The notes under the pieces: model-generated | The model's input: the letters and a program-made list of their open reading frames with translations, nothing else | The model's database searches: none | What the model was told of the DNA's origin: nothing | Origin: CAYZTY01 sp964444665 | GTDB taxonomy: Bacteria > Planctomycetota > Phycisphaerae > Sedimentisphaerales > CAYZTY01 | Length of the DNA: 64,000 nucleotides | Assembly: GCA_964444665.1 (NCBI GenBank) | Contig: CAYUIE010000006.1 | Coordinates: 62,001 to 126,000 of the forward strand | Direction: 5' to 3' | Part shown: positions 49,557-59,203 of the stretch, piece after piece | Layout: each line of letters opens with the position of its first letter | Position numbering within the stretch: the stretch's first letter is position 1 | Position numbers and translations under genes: made by a program

Positions 49557-52127
49557 TTAAGGGCTAATATCAACAGATTCAAAACTTTCAGCCAAAACGC
49601 CGGGCTCTACTGAAAGCCTGGCGATAAGCTCCCTGGCCGCCTGGAAATCCGGCCGAAATCTCAGACATATCCTTGCTTCGTGCATTGCATCTGATTTTCG
49701 CCCCATCTGGGCAAGCAACTGGGCCAATGAAAACCTCCAGTTTACCTGGCTATAATCAAGTGCCAGGGCGCTTCGATAACATCTCTCAGCCAGCTCGTTA
49801 CTTTTGTACTTGCGATACAGACCCGCCAAGGATGCAAAAGCCCAGGCCGGGGTGTCGGGTATTGAACATTTATCCTCAAGGAGGCTCTTCGCCTTTGCAT
49901 CTATCTCCTCGACTAAATGCTCGTAGCTGGTGTTTCCCGCCAGCTTCCTGCTTACATAATTAAGTCTCCTGGGTTCTTCGCCGGCGAGAGTCACAGCTAA
50001 ATCAATCCTGTCAAGACCGTCAATGTACATATCGGCGATGCTGTTAAAAGAGCCGCTATCAAGGCGAACAACTCTGTCGAACTTTTCAATTGACTGGTCT
50101 ATTTCCCCTTCTTCTACATCCAGACAACCGGCAACAAAACAAGCTGCCGCGTCGCAGGGAGCCAAAGAAAAACCCTTTCTTATGTTCTCGGCGCCGAGAG
50201 CCTCCCCAAGGACAGATTTCTCAATCTGGCCAAGAACACAATAAGTCGGGCCATAGGTCGGGCAAACAACGCAGGCCCTGCGTAGTTGCTTCACAATATC
50301 CCGTACGACCGGCATCGAATCCTCGGCGATTAGCGCTTCACCGGTCTGGGGGTTGGTTTGCCGGCTTACCGACCGCCATCTGTAAACATTAAGCCAATAT
50401 AGATAATTTACATTCCTCGGCTGATAATTCGACGCCCTGGAAGCAAAAGAAATCAGGTTTGCATACTCTGCATCTCCCGACAAGTCGGGATTCCAGTTTT
50501 TCTCAACAAGACTTCGTTCAATCTCAAGAACCTTTCGCCAATTTGACTCGGCAAGGCGCGCTTTATCCGCAGAAACAAGTGACCACAACCAAATTCCGGA
50601 TATCAATATAAGAACCATCAGACGCACCGACCTGGAGTTTACGAATAAGTTTATCCCTTGTGCCGTTTCTTTATTTTGTCTCGTATCCGCCACGGCGGAT
50701 AAATATGACAAAGATATAAGTAAGGCGCAAAACACAGCGGACAAAAATGCGTTTGCGGGAATATGCTGGCCAAAATCACTCAAACTATGAATAAGAATTG
50801 CCAACAATCCAAATCCAAGACCATAAGCGGCAAAACGGATGCTCGAGCCGGGCTGTTTTATATTTCGTACATAATTTCTCCACACAACCACACCCAAAAA
50901 TACCAAGGCCGCTAAACCAATCAGGCCCGTTTCCTCCATAGCCTGGGCATACTCATTTTCTGCGTGCGTGGCCAACGCGGTTATATACGAGCGGTCAAAC
51001 ATAGGATACACTACTGAATGTGTCCCAAGCCCGGTTCCGAGCACGGGAAAGCGCGCAAAAGCAGAAGTTAAATCCTTAAGAATCTGCCATCGGCACTCAT
51101 ACTCCTGCAAGTTATAAAGGCTGGCAAGGCGTTCATAAACCACATCAAAACCTATATAAAGAACACAGCTAAACGCAATAAGTGCCATAAGAACCATCAT
51201 CCAGGCCCCTCTCCTGAGTGAATGCCTCCGTGAAAGCATTAGTACCGTAAAGGCAAAAGCGATAAGCATACCGACAATACCGCCACGAGTAAGAGAAATA
51301 AAAATAGTCGTCAAACCGACAACAATCACTCCTACAAGCAGCCACAAACTCCCTGAGTCAGCGGAACCCAAATAAACGAACACATCAGAAGGTACAAAAT
51401 GTTTTGATTTAAACTGTTCATGTAACTTCACCATAACCAGGCCAAGGGCCGCTCCAATTGACAAATTCATAAACTGGCCGTAATGACTGTGGTTAATAAA
51501 AGGGCCTGCTTTAACGCCGCTGTATTTGGTAGCAACCAGCCAATAAATTTTCCCATTCCAAAAAAGATACTGGGCCAACGCAAGAAGACAGATAAAACCA
51601 CCAATTAATGCAATAAACATAAGCAATTTTTTAATCTGGACCGGCCTGCGGTATACATTAACAACAACCACAAAAACCGCTAAAATTGCCAATAACAAAC
51701 GAAGGTCGTGTAAAGTTGCGTTCGGATACAGGCTTAAAGGCATAAACCCAAACGGCCCCTCGGCATCTGGAATGCCGCTTAAAAGCTCTCCTCTCAGCGA
51801 TACAGTACCAGGTGAGATTATCCTTAGAAAGGCACAAGGCAAAGGAATAAGCTGCAAAACAACAACAAATAAAAATATCCCCGCAGGCAAATACGCCCAC
51901 GTCCAGATGATTTTTTCTTTGGGATGATATATGAGCTTAAGTAAAAAACAGATGACGATAGCACCCGTCAATGCAACAACAATTTCCTCGCCCCATGCAT
52001 ACACCGCTCCAAATGCAAGAGGCATAAAAACAAGAAGGCCGACCAGCAGCCACTCAATAACCTTATCAAATCGGCTTATTTGAAAATCCGTATTGTCATA
52101 AGATAAAGATAGCATATGTATCTTCAC
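49557..52127 (-). CDS. O-antigen ligase/polymerase-like membrane protein (Wzy_C) with TPR-like tail
   Basis: 856 residues. Residues about 30-500 hold roughly twelve membrane spans with the O-antigen ligase pattern (ISLTRGGIVGMLIAFAFTVLML; GTGLGTHSVVYPMF...ATHAENEYAQAMEETGLIGLAALVFLGVV). The His of THAENEY and the 'RGG' Arg are typical of the group. The C-terminal 350 residues are soluble and tandem-helical, probably TPR-like (LYRKYKSNELAERCYRSALALDYSQVNWRFSLAQLLAQMGRKSDAMHEA). It likely polymerises or ligates exopolysaccharide. The ATG overlaps the phosphatase gene stop by four bases (52124-52127). A GC palindrome lies in frame at 50475-50490. Confidence 0.85.
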   Translation of the reverse strand: MKIHMLSLSYDNTDFQISRFDKVIEWLLVGLLVFMPLAFGAVYAWGEEIVVALTGAIVICFLLKLIYHPKEKIIWTWAYLPAGIFLFVVVLQLIPLPCAFLRIISPGTVSLRGELLSGIPDAEGPFGFMPLSLYPNATLHDLRLLLAILAVFVVVVNVYRRPVQIKKLLMFIALIGGFICLLALAQYLFWNGKIYWLVATKYSGVKAGPFINHSHYGQFMNLSIGAALGLVMVKLHEQFKSKHFVPSDVFVYLGSADSGSLWLLVGVIVVGLTTIFISLTRGGIVGMLIAFAFTVLMLSRRHSLRRGAWMMVLMALIAFSCVLYIGFDVVYERLASLYNLQEYECRWQILKDLTSAFARFPVLGTGLGTHSVVYPMFDRSYITALATHAENEYAQAMEETGLIGLAALVFLGVVVWRNYVRNIKQPGSSIRFAAYGLGFGLLAILIHSLSDFGQHIPANAFLSAVFCALLISLSYLSAVADTRQNKETAQGINLFVNSRSVRLMVLILISGIWLWSLVSADKARLAESNWRKVLEIERSLVEKNWNPDLSGDAEYANLISFASRASNYQPRNVNYLYWLNVYRWRSVSRQTNPQTGEALIAEDSMPVVRDIVKQLRRACVVCPTYGPTYCVLGQIEKSVLGEALGAENIRKGFSLAPCDAAACFVAGCLDVEEGEIDQSIEKFDRVVRLDSGSFNSIADMYIDGLDRIDLAVTLAGEEPRRLNYVSRKLAGNTSYEHLVEEIDAKAKSLLEDKCSIPDTPAWAFASLAGLYRKYKSNELAERCYRSALALDYSQVNWRFSLAQLLAQMGRKSDAMHEARICLRFRPDFQAARELIARLSVEPGVLAESFESVDISP
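50475..50490. repeat. GC palindrome inside a coding region
   Basis: TCCCGACAAGTCGGGA, a 7-bp perfect inverted repeat with a 2-base centre, lying in frame in the ligase gene and read as NPDLSGD. Compare 8796 (TCCCGACTCGTCGGGA). It adds a small peptide without a frameshift. Confidence 0.65.
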
Positions 52128-52912
52128 GCTTTCAATCGACCACGATACGAAAAACTCTTTAGCTCATCACCCTCTAATACTCTCAAAGGATTTTCAATAC
52201 AAACCAGTCTTGCGACAGACCCGCCCAGCTTAGCGCTTATGCACTGAAAAGCACTATCCATCCGCGGCCTTCGGCTGTGCAGGTTATGAGAATCCGTTGC
52301 TACAAGCAGTGCCAAGCCAGACTCCAACAACTGCCATGCAATTTTCTTAGGGACAGGCCCAAAATCCCCAAGTAAACTGGCGGCCGTTATCTGCAGAAAA
52401 GTACCGTTATCAAGCCATCTAAGTAATATATCACGGCGCCTTGGAAGAACAGGATGCCGTTCCGGATGTGATATAATTGCCCTGATCCCCAGAGATGAAA
52501 GTTCAAAAAGCAACGGTTCGATATCTATAAAAATCTCGGCAGGCAGTTCGAGAAGGATATATTCTCCGCCATCAGCAAGTGTAAGTATTCTGTCTTCGTT
52601 AAGTAATCGGCAAATTCTCTCATCAACACGAACATCGCCGCCCGGCAAAACCGTTAGCTCTACACCGTTATTCTTCAACTGCTCATTAAGACTACAAACA
52701 CTTTCTCTTATTTTTTGAGCATCATTGAAACAATCAAACCGGCCAAGCTGATGTGGTGTTGCAATGACAGTTTTTATACCGTCGTCAACTAAAGCCCGGC
52801 AAAGCGCCAATCCTTCCGGCAACGTCCCCGGGCCGTCATCTATCCCCGGAATACAGTGGCAATGAATATCAATATAATGATTATTCCTGAACGCCCCCAC
52901 ATAAGCCCCCAT
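52124..52912 (-). CDS. CpsB/CapC-type tyrosine-protein phosphatase (PHP fold)
   Basis: 262 residues. Metal-binding motifs of the PHP family are intact: DIHCHCIPGIDDGPGTL (residues about 15-31), VIATPHQ, AIISHPERHP (about 160) and LLVATDSHNLHSRRP. In gram-positive capsule operons the enzyme dephosphorylates the Tyr tail of the autokinase. Here the partner kinase is the next gene upstream (52998-55658), which has a Tyr-rich tail, so the pair makes a plausible control loop on chain length. Confidence 0.9.
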   Translation of the reverse strand: MGAYVGAFRNNHYIDIHCHCIPGIDDGPGTLPEGLALCRALVDDGIKTVIATPHQLGRFDCFNDAQKIRESVCSLNEQLKNNGVELTVLPGGDVRVDERICRLLNEDRILTLADGGEYILLELPAEIFIDIEPLLFELSSLGIRAIISHPERHPVLPRRRDILLRWLDNGTFLQITAASLLGDFGPVPKKIAWQLLESGLALLVATDSHNLHSRRPRMDSAFQCISAKLGGSVARLVCIENPLRVLEGDELKSFSYRGRLKA

Positions 52913-52997
52913 CTGGAAGTTAAAGTCAACTAACTTCCCAACAATTCATCGCACATTCACGCCAAAACATCTAATAACAAGCTTCCACACAGGCAAC

Positions 52998-55658
52998 TTA
53001 AACGTAAGCAGCCTGCTCCTCAGGAGCCTGTTTAGGTTCCTGCTTATCTCTCTTCCTGCTGTAGCCGTAGCCATAGTATCCATATCGATAATACCCGTAG
53101 CCACGATAATAACCATATCGGCCAGTTCCTAATGGGACGCCGTTTACAATTGCTCCCAATATCCTCGCCCCGACATTGACCAGGCTGTCTCGTGCATGTT
53201 GACTAAGGCGCTTCGTTGACTTTTCAGCCCTGAGTACGAGCAGTGTGATGTCGCAAACGGCCCCAAGAATCTGGCTGTCTGCAACAGGCATCACCGGGGG
53301 TGAGTCTATAAGTATCCGGTCATATCTCTCTGAAAGCTGGCTCAATAAATCTATAAAGGCGCTACTATTGAGCAACTCGGAAGGATTCGGCACTTCCTGT
53401 CCACAGGCAAGGATATCAAGCCCCTCTACAGAACCTGACTGTATAGCCTCTTCAGCAGAAAGACTGCCGGAAAGCACATTTGACAGACCATTTTCAGCAC
53501 TGATTTCGAAAATCTTGTTTTGCACAGGTCTTCGAAAATCACCATCGATAACAAGCGTTTTTTGACCGGCTTGCGCCATAGCAATACCGAGGTTACTGAC
53601 GAGGGTGCTCTTGCCATCGCCCGGCGCGGGAGAGGTAACAACAATCGTCTTTGCCTGTCCATCAGGCACACCAAAAAACACCGATGTACGTATTGTCCTG
53701 TATGCCTCCGCTACGATAGATGTAGGCTTGAGGAGCACCTGTGTGCCCCGCTGCACAATAGCTTTTCGTTCCAATTCTTTTCTTCTGTCCGCAGAGCTGG
53801 AAGGGCCAAAATCGGCTCTTTTTGCTCGCTTACGATGTTTAGTGACAGATGTTGAAGCGGCCCCGGCCCGATGAGCATCGCTAAAACTAAACATAGAATC
53901 AACATCCGTGGAATCATTTCCGTCGCTCCGAGATATGTCAGATGATATGGCCTCCTTGACAGCTCTACGCACCTTATCCATAACTGGCTGAAGCCTTAAC
54001 TGCATCCTCTTTGTGAAAGTCGAAATCTCTGCATATCTGTTCCTGCTTCCGTGAGGTTTCTCAGGCCGGACATCGAAACGCTTTGATGTGTCTTTGGAGA
54101 AACAGGCACACATAACCGCATAAGGGCCCCTGATAACCTTAGCAATAAGGGGTTTAAACCCGAACCAGGCTTTATGTCCGTGAGCGGTAATTCCTTTATC
54201 CTGTGTCATCGACGGAACAACACCGAGAACCGGAATTCTAAGAACGGAGGATATTTCCTTTGCAGAACATAACTTGTAATCCCGCCAATCTCGGAACAAT
54301 CCTACAAAGAAGCCGAAAGCAAGGCCCAGCACTAATGCCACAGCCATCACTTTGGCCTTTTGCGGCTTTGAAGGAAAATCTTCCGGACGGGCAACCTCTA
54401 AAATACTTATATTCAGCGCCCCTGTATCTTCGGTAACATTAAGCTCTTTGATGCGATTATCAAGAATCTCACAAATTCTTTCTGAACGGTTCAATTCAGA
54501 CTTAAGCACTGAAAACTCGGCGGCTTTAACGCCGACATTTTGAGCCTCTTTCTCCTGGTTTTGATATGAACTCAGGAGCTGCTTCTTTCTCAGCTCGGCC
54601 GCAATCCATCCCTGCCGCATCGCTTCAATATAGCTCTCAACGAATTTCTTCTCATACTCGGCAAGCTTTTCCTTGATGTGGTCAATCCTTGCGCGAGTCG
54701 CCTTGATGGAGGGATGGCTTTGGGTGCAAAAACGCATGGCGTGTTTAAGTTCAATCTCAAGGTCTGCCAATTCCTCGCGCAGACGAACTTCTTCATTCGT
54801 CGGAGCCATTTGCATTGAAGTACGGGGATTTTGCGCCATTGCGAACTGTCTTACTTTAGCAGGATCATTTGACATGCCCGTCGCAGCCTCATAATTCACC
54901 TTTGCATCGACAGCTTCCAACTGTGTCTCTGTAAGGGCCTCCGACAATTTAGCCAACCTTTGAAAGGCAATATGTCCCTCGGCGTTGTCAGAAAAAATAA
55001 CACCACTGTCTCGTGTAAAATCAACCATCTTCCCAAGTTGCTTTGAAAGTTCCTCATCACGCTTAATCTTCTCCTTCTGAAGCAATCTCACAACTTCAGA
55101 TACTGTGCTGCGTTTGCGTTTGGAGTGATACTCCACATACGAATCCACTACGGCATTCACGATCTGGGCCGCCTCGGCTGAATAGGGAGAATCAAAGGAT
55201 GCAGTAATAATATCATCCTTCTTGCCGACCGTAACCTCGAGATTCTTCTTTATATACGCCACCGGATTATCGATATTTCTGAAGGTTTTCAGTTTTCGTA
55301 CCTCCCCATCCTTTACCACTTCAGAAACAATCGGCGTTGAGGTTACAAGCTCACTCTGAGTATGCAGGTAGTTTTTTGACTGTGTCATAAATCCTTCATA
55401 CTCAGAGATAATTTTAGGCCCGCTCTGCTCGACATAAACTCTTGCTGTGCTCGTGTAAATCGGGGTGGCTTTTAAAAGATAGAAAAATGCAATAACCAAA
55501 AATATTATCGTTGTTAATAAAATAGCCCATCTGTGCCGTAAAAATACTTCGAGTAAACTTTCATGGGGCAAGACTTCGTCATATTCACTATTTTGTTGAA
55601 AATTGGTTTGTCTGGAATTCAAATCATCATTCATCCCTGTGTTGAATTGTCTGCCCAT
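52998..55658 (-). CDS. Polysaccharide co-polymerase and tyrosine autokinase (Wzz/Wzc-type, BY-kinase)
   Basis: 886 residues. A Wzz domain (LEVFLRHRWAILLTTIIFLVIAFFYLL, first span about 38-64) is followed by long coiled coils (about 170-400), a second span (AKVMAVALVLGLAFGFFVGLF, about 432-452), a 200-residue linker, then the kinase domain: Walker A SPAPGDGKSTLVSN (about 680), Walker A' VIDGDFRRP, and Walker B ILIDSPPVMP. The tail has a dense tyrosine cluster (YGYYRGYGYYRYGYYGYG), the site of autophosphorylation in the family. It controls length and export of the exopolysaccharide. Ribosome site GGAG nine bases upstream of the Met at 55658. Confidence 0.94.
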   Translation of the reverse strand: MGRQFNTGMNDDLNSRQTNFQQNSEYDEVLPHESLLEVFLRHRWAILLTTIIFLVIAFFYLLKATPIYTSTARVYVEQSGPKIISEYEGFMTQSKNYLHTQSELVTSTPIVSEVVKDGEVRKLKTFRNIDNPVAYIKKNLEVTVGKKDDIITASFDSPYSAEAAQIVNAVVDSYVEYHSKRKRSTVSEVVRLLQKEKIKRDEELSKQLGKMVDFTRDSGVIFSDNAEGHIAFQRLAKLSEALTETQLEAVDAKVNYEAATGMSNDPAKVRQFAMAQNPRTSMQMAPTNEEVRLREELADLEIELKHAMRFCTQSHPSIKATRARIDHIKEKLAEYEKKFVESYIEAMRQGWIAAELRKKQLLSSYQNQEKEAQNVGVKAAEFSVLKSELNRSERICEILDNRIKELNVTEDTGALNISILEVARPEDFPSKPQKAKVMAVALVLGLAFGFFVGLFRDWRDYKLCSAKEISSVLRIPVLGVVPSMTQDKGITAHGHKAWFGFKPLIAKVIRGPYAVMCACFSKDTSKRFDVRPEKPHGSRNRYAEISTFTKRMQLRLQPVMDKVRRAVKEAISSDISRSDGNDSTDVDSMFSFSDAHRAGAASTSVTKHRKRAKRADFGPSSSADRRKELERKAIVQRGTQVLLKPTSIVAEAYRTIRTSVFFGVPDGQAKTIVVTSPAPGDGKSTLVSNLGIAMAQAGQKTLVIDGDFRRPVQNKIFEISAENGLSNVLSGSLSAEEAIQSGSVEGLDILACGQEVPNPSELLNSSAFIDLLSQLSERYDRILIDSPPVMPVADSQILGAVCDITLLVLRAEKSTKRLSQHARDSLVNVGARILGAIVNGVPLGTGRYGYYRGYGYYRYGYYGYGYSRKRDKQEPKQAPEEQAAYV

Positions 55659-55685
55659 TATACATCTCCATTTTGATTATAATTC

Positions 55686-56501
55686 TTATAAATCATCCGT
55701 TTGAAAACTAGCGCCAACACTTATACGAAAAATATCAGACAAGAACATATTAGCCCTTGTTCGAGGTGTAATTTCTACGGATACAATATCGCCCGGCCTT
55801 ATCAAAACATTCGCGGAATCTGCCAGGCTCTTCTTGTCGATTTTGAAGAGGACAGAAACTACTTTACCTGCTGAATCACGCCTGTGTATTTTTACATAAC
55901 GCGGGTCCGCGACCATATTAGTACCCCCGGCAAAGGCCAGCGCATCCATCAAACTGTAGCGAACATTAAGCGGATAAGAAAAAACGCCGGGCTTGTTAAC
56001 AAGCCCCGTCACAGTGAAACTCCTTTCCTGAACATGCTCCTCAATTTTACAAACTACGGCTGGTTTGGTAACAAGATATTTCGGAAAATAAGCTTCCGCC
56101 ACGAGTTCTTCTATCTCGGCAAGTGTCCTTCCAGCAACATTAATCTCGCCCACTATCGGCATCGCGATAGTTCCGGGATCGCTCACTCGACACAAATAAG
56201 ACTCAATGGCCTGAAAAACATCGGAAGATTCCAAGGAAGGAGTTCTCAAAATAGCAGGCATCTGAAACTCAAGTACATCACCGGGAACCACTCGGTACGG
56301 CCCAATTCGAATTTCAGCTCTACCTAAGTTGCCCTCCATGTAACCGCCCGAAGTACTTTGCCCCGCAATTTCAAATCGCCTTACTTGTTGTGCATCAGAC
56401 GGCACCATTTCAGCACAGCCCGGCGTAAGAATCAATAAGAACAAAATTGCATATATAAAAACAATACTTCTAAGCTGATAGCCTTTGAATAATCTGTCCA
56501 T
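55686..56501 (-). CDS. Polysaccharide export lipoprotein (Wza-like)
   Basis: 271 residues. Lipobox LTPGC (about residue 29), then the Poly_export domain: YRVVPGDVLEFQMPAILRTP and AMPIVGEINVAGRTLAEIEELVAEAYFPKYLVTKPAVVCKI, and an SLBB-type domain: RSFTVTGLVNKPGVFSYPLNVRYSLMDALAFAGGTNMVADPRYVKIHRR. It is the outer-membrane exit channel in the family. First gene of the minus-strand EPS operon, 27 bases before the autokinase. Slightly short for Wza (about 380), so the C-terminal transmembrane part may be different. Confidence 0.9.
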   Translation of the reverse strand: MDRLFKGYQLRSIVFIYAILFLLILTPGCAEMVPSDAQQVRRFEIAGQSTSGGYMEGNLGRAEIRIGPYRVVPGDVLEFQMPAILRTPSLESSDVFQAIESYLCRVSDPGTIAMPIVGEINVAGRTLAEIEELVAEAYFPKYLVTKPAVVCKIEEHVQERSFTVTGLVNKPGVFSYPLNVRYSLMDALAFAGGTNMVADPRYVKIHRRDSAGKVVSVLFKIDKKSLADSANVLIRPGDIVSVEITPRTRANMFLSDIFRISVGASFQTDDL

Positions 56502-56658
56502 TAGTTAATCCCCTAATTTCCCGCCCAATCGTTGCATACGAACTATTCGTACTAACCACTCTAATCGGCATTCTGGAAAGGCAAATAACCAGAGTATCGA
56601 TGGTTTCTGCCCTCCAAAACCCTGGTGTTATAATATAACTTCATCATTGATTTACAAA

Positions 56659-56681
56659 TTGTCGGCCCTTAACGCCGACAA
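56659..56681. repeat. 8-bp hairpin between divergent genes
   Basis: TTGTCGGC (56659-56666) pairs with GCCGACAA (56674-56681) in the 244-base divergent gap between the Wza-like gene and the protease-like gene. It lies just upstream of a strong plus-strand promoter and could be an operator or a stop. Confidence 0.6.
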
Positions 56682-56693
56682 CTGACAAAATCA

Positions 56694-56723
56694 TTGACTC
56701 TACTTACCAAAAAGTGGTATAAT
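56694..56723 (+). promoter_or_regulatory. Sigma-70-like promoter of the retropepsin-like gene
   Basis: TTGACT (56694-56699), 18-base spacer, TATAAT (56718-56723): a perfect -10 and a 5/6 -35. Transcription should start near 56730, about 15 bases before the first possible start codon. Confidence 0.75.
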
Positions 56724-56745
56724 ATCACCAACGCATATTAGGAGG

Positions 56746-57912
56746 GTGGGTACGAAAATCTCGTCGGTCCAATTCACAAGAGATATTCCCCGTGTGCCGC
56801 GAGTGCGCCTGTATTCACTCATACAAGATTCGGTTTGCACATGCCGACCATTTATTTCCATATCTCGAATCACTTTGATTGTTGTATTGCTCTCAATCAC
56901 GAGCTTGTATGCAGGCTGCTCATACTCTCCTGATAACCAGATAAACGGGAATCTTCATACGTATTCGGTAAAAGGATTACAAGGAAACGATACTATCCCG
57001 GATTCCTGGTGGGAAATAGAAGGCCGAATAGAGCAGGAAAAAATATGTAGAGTCAGGTTCCATGACCTTTATCACAAAAATTTTTATATGGTCGTTGAGG
57101 GCCAGGTTGGACAGAGCTTAAAAAAATACCCCGTGATATTAGACACGGGCGCATCACAATCCATAATCGTCGAAGAAGCCCACGTTTCAGCCCACAATCT
57201 GCCAATTTATTCAAAGGATAACGATATAATCAACTCCACTGGCAAAAGTTTCGGCCTTTGCTACCTGCCTGAGTTAAACATAGGCGAAATAACACTTTCT
57301 AATTTGCCGGGCCTGTATCTAAAGCGAAAAAACTCGTTTAATCTGCTGGAATTATTAGCTCCAAGAAAAAAAGTCGTCATTGTCGGGCTGCAGACACTTA
57401 TGAAATTTAAATATATCCTGTTTGACAATCCCCAAAAGGAAGTAGAGCTTTCAAAGGAACATTTATTCAGGCCGAAAGAACGCAACTTATGGACACGATA
57501 TTCTTTTGAGATAGAACGGGACCTGGGAGGAAATGCATTTCTTTTCATAACGGTTCCTATTGCCGGAGAAGAGATTACTTTACAGCTTGATACGGGCAAC
57601 GGCCGGAGTCTGGCGATTAAAGAAGAACTATGGGGAAAATTATCTGACAGCCTCGGTTATATTAAGCTCGCCAAAGACAAAGATTTATACCCCTATATTG
57701 GAAACCTCGTTTGCAAAAGGGGGATTATTCCGCAAGTCAAAGTCGGTGATTTAACCGTACGTGACGCAAAGATTTCGGTCTTTCCAGATGACAGCCCGCT
57801 TGTAGAAGATTGCGAGGGTTTGCTTGGAATGCAGTGTTTCCAGGATACGACAATCGTTCTTGACTTCGAACGGAATCTGATGTGGGTCAAGAACACAGAC
57901 AAACAAGTCTAA
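56746..57912 (+). CDS. Two-lobed retropepsin-like aspartic protease, lipoprotein
   Basis: 388 residues. It contains two aspartic-protease motifs: VILDTGASQSII (about residues 129-140) and LQLDTGNGRSLAI (about 278-290), with a hydrophobic-hydrophobic-Gly block between (VVIVGLQTLMKF) and near the C-terminus (GLLGMQCFQDTTIVLDF). So a single chain seems to hold both lobes. A hydrophobic stretch at about 42-57 (ITLIVVLLSITSLYAGC) ends with a lipobox Cys. The start is uncertain: GTG at 56746 has a ribosome site (AGGAG) only one base away, and no Met lies near the lipoprotein signal, so a later GTG is possible. Divergent to the EPS operon; substrate unknown. Confidence 0.8.
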   Translation: MGTKISSVQFTRDIPRVPRVRLYSLIQDSVCTCRPFISISRITLIVVLLSITSLYAGCSYSPDNQINGNLHTYSVKGLQGNDTIPDSWWEIEGRIEQEKICRVRFHDLYHKNFYMVVEGQVGQSLKKYPVILDTGASQSIIVEEAHVSAHNLPIYSKDNDIINSTGKSFGLCYLPELNIGEITLSNLPGLYLKRKNSFNLLELLAPRKKVVIVGLQTLMKFKYILFDNPQKEVELSKEHLFRPKERNLWTRYSFEIERDLGGNAFLFITVPIAGEEITLQLDTGNGRSLAIKEELWGKLSDSLGYIKLAKDKDLYPYIGNLVCKRGIIPQVKVGDLTVRDAKISVFPDDSPLVEDCEGLLGMQCFQDTTIVLDFERNLMWVKNTDKQV

Positions 57913-57982
57913 TTTCTCTGCTGCCCCGCTACACAACCAAACGATAACACGCCCTCCTCCTTAAAGCTGTGTACACGCTCGC

Positions 57983-59203
57983 TTATTGTGATGGGCTGCG
58001 CGAGCTGCTTGAGCTGCTCGAACTACCGGCCGCTATGGCAACGGTTCCACCAGCTATGGCAGCACCTTCCACCAGTCCGATACCCATAAAAGTCGGTGCA
58101 ACGGCAATCTTCATACTCGCTACTCCGGGCACATCTCTTGCCAGAACCTTGCTAACAGACATAGCGTCCACCGTCTTCGGCGATCCCAGGCCTTGACGTT
58201 TAACAACCTGAGAGGTTGGCATAAAAACCGTTGCAACCGGATTGGCAGCCCCTTCGCAGGCCGTTGCCGTACACACATTAGCTACCTGCGCGACATACAA
58301 ACCTTGAGACTGAGCCCAGTAAGGCAGCACTGTCTTTTCCTTAACCTCAAGACCTTTTTCCTTTAAGCCGAGGTCTTTGGTAAATTTCCCGAAATCCCTG
58401 CCCAGGCCACTCAGGTCAACAGGATTTCCCTTGGCATCCGTCTTATATGTCGCAACCTCATTCCGTAAATTTTCTTTAAAACCGTTGATTTTGGTTACAG
58501 CATTAAAAATGGATATGCTCATATAAATCTCTTCTATTTCCGTATCAAACAGATAAACAGCACCCGTACTGCACCGAACAGAGCCCTTATCTCCATCGCT
58601 TTCGATAATACTGAAATTGAAAGGCTCCGAAACAGCCTTGACCGCTATTAACTCTCCCAGTAAATCCGATTTCAGTTGTATGGCCTTTAAAGTCATCTTT
58701 AATTCGCCGGGCAGTACCTTATCAACACCCGAGAGGTTGAAGGATTGCTGCCATGTCTGACCAATATTTTCCCTGGTTATCTTCTTTAATGAGTCGACGC
58801 ACGCATTATTAATCTTAGCCAAAAAAGCCACGTCCGATTCATCGGTTGATAAACCTCTGGTTCTCTTGTCGATAATAAAGGAAAATTCTTTGGGAACAGA
58901 TAATCTTCCTGCGCCTAAACTTTTCCCCGCCAAATCAACGCTTTTTGCAGAAAGAGAGTAAAGCACCTGCTGGTCTGACAATGGACTTTCGCTAACAGTG
59001 AATATCATTTCCTCCTGATTCCGGAATTGACCTTTGCCGCTATATTCTACGTTCGATATCATCTTGAAATGCTTAACCTTTCCATCTCCTTCGTCAGCAA
59101 TGACTTGCGCAGATATAGCCAATGTTATACACAACACCATCACCGGGAAAGAAAATCGCCGAAGTCGTAAAATTTCCGGGAACTTACTATTTCCAAAAAC
59201 CAT
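57983..59203 (-). CDS. Secreted protein with hydrophobic C-terminus and serine run, function unknown
   Basis: 406 residues. N-terminal signal (FPVMVLCITLAISAQVIA). The mature part is beta-rich (EMIFTVSESPLSDQQVLYSLSAKSVDLAG) with few motifs; Cys residues about 215, 330 and 335 (NVCTATACEG). Near the end a hydrophobic stretch (FMGIGLVEGAAIAGGTVAIAAG) is followed by SSSSSSSSRSPSQ. Hydrophobic-then-polar tails are used for anchoring or sorting, but no PEP-type motif precedes it. It is next to the exopolysaccharide operon, so it might be a surface protein. I do not recognise it. Confidence 0.7.
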   Translation of the reverse strand: MVFGNSKFPEILRLRRFSFPVMVLCITLAISAQVIADEGDGKVKHFKMISNVEYSGKGQFRNQEEMIFTVSESPLSDQQVLYSLSAKSVDLAGKSLGAGRLSVPKEFSFIIDKRTRGLSTDESDVAFLAKINNACVDSLKKITRENIGQTWQQSFNLSGVDKVLPGELKMTLKAIQLKSDLLGELIAVKAVSEPFNFSIIESDGDKGSVRCSTGAVYLFDTEIEEIYMSISIFNAVTKINGFKENLRNEVATYKTDAKGNPVDLSGLGRDFGKFTKDLGLKEKGLEVKEKTVLPYWAQSQGLYVAQVANVCTATACEGAANPVATVFMPTSQVVKRQGLGSPKTVDAMSVSKVLARDVPGVASMKIAVAPTFMGIGLVEGAAIAGGTVAIAAGSSSSSSSSRSPSQ

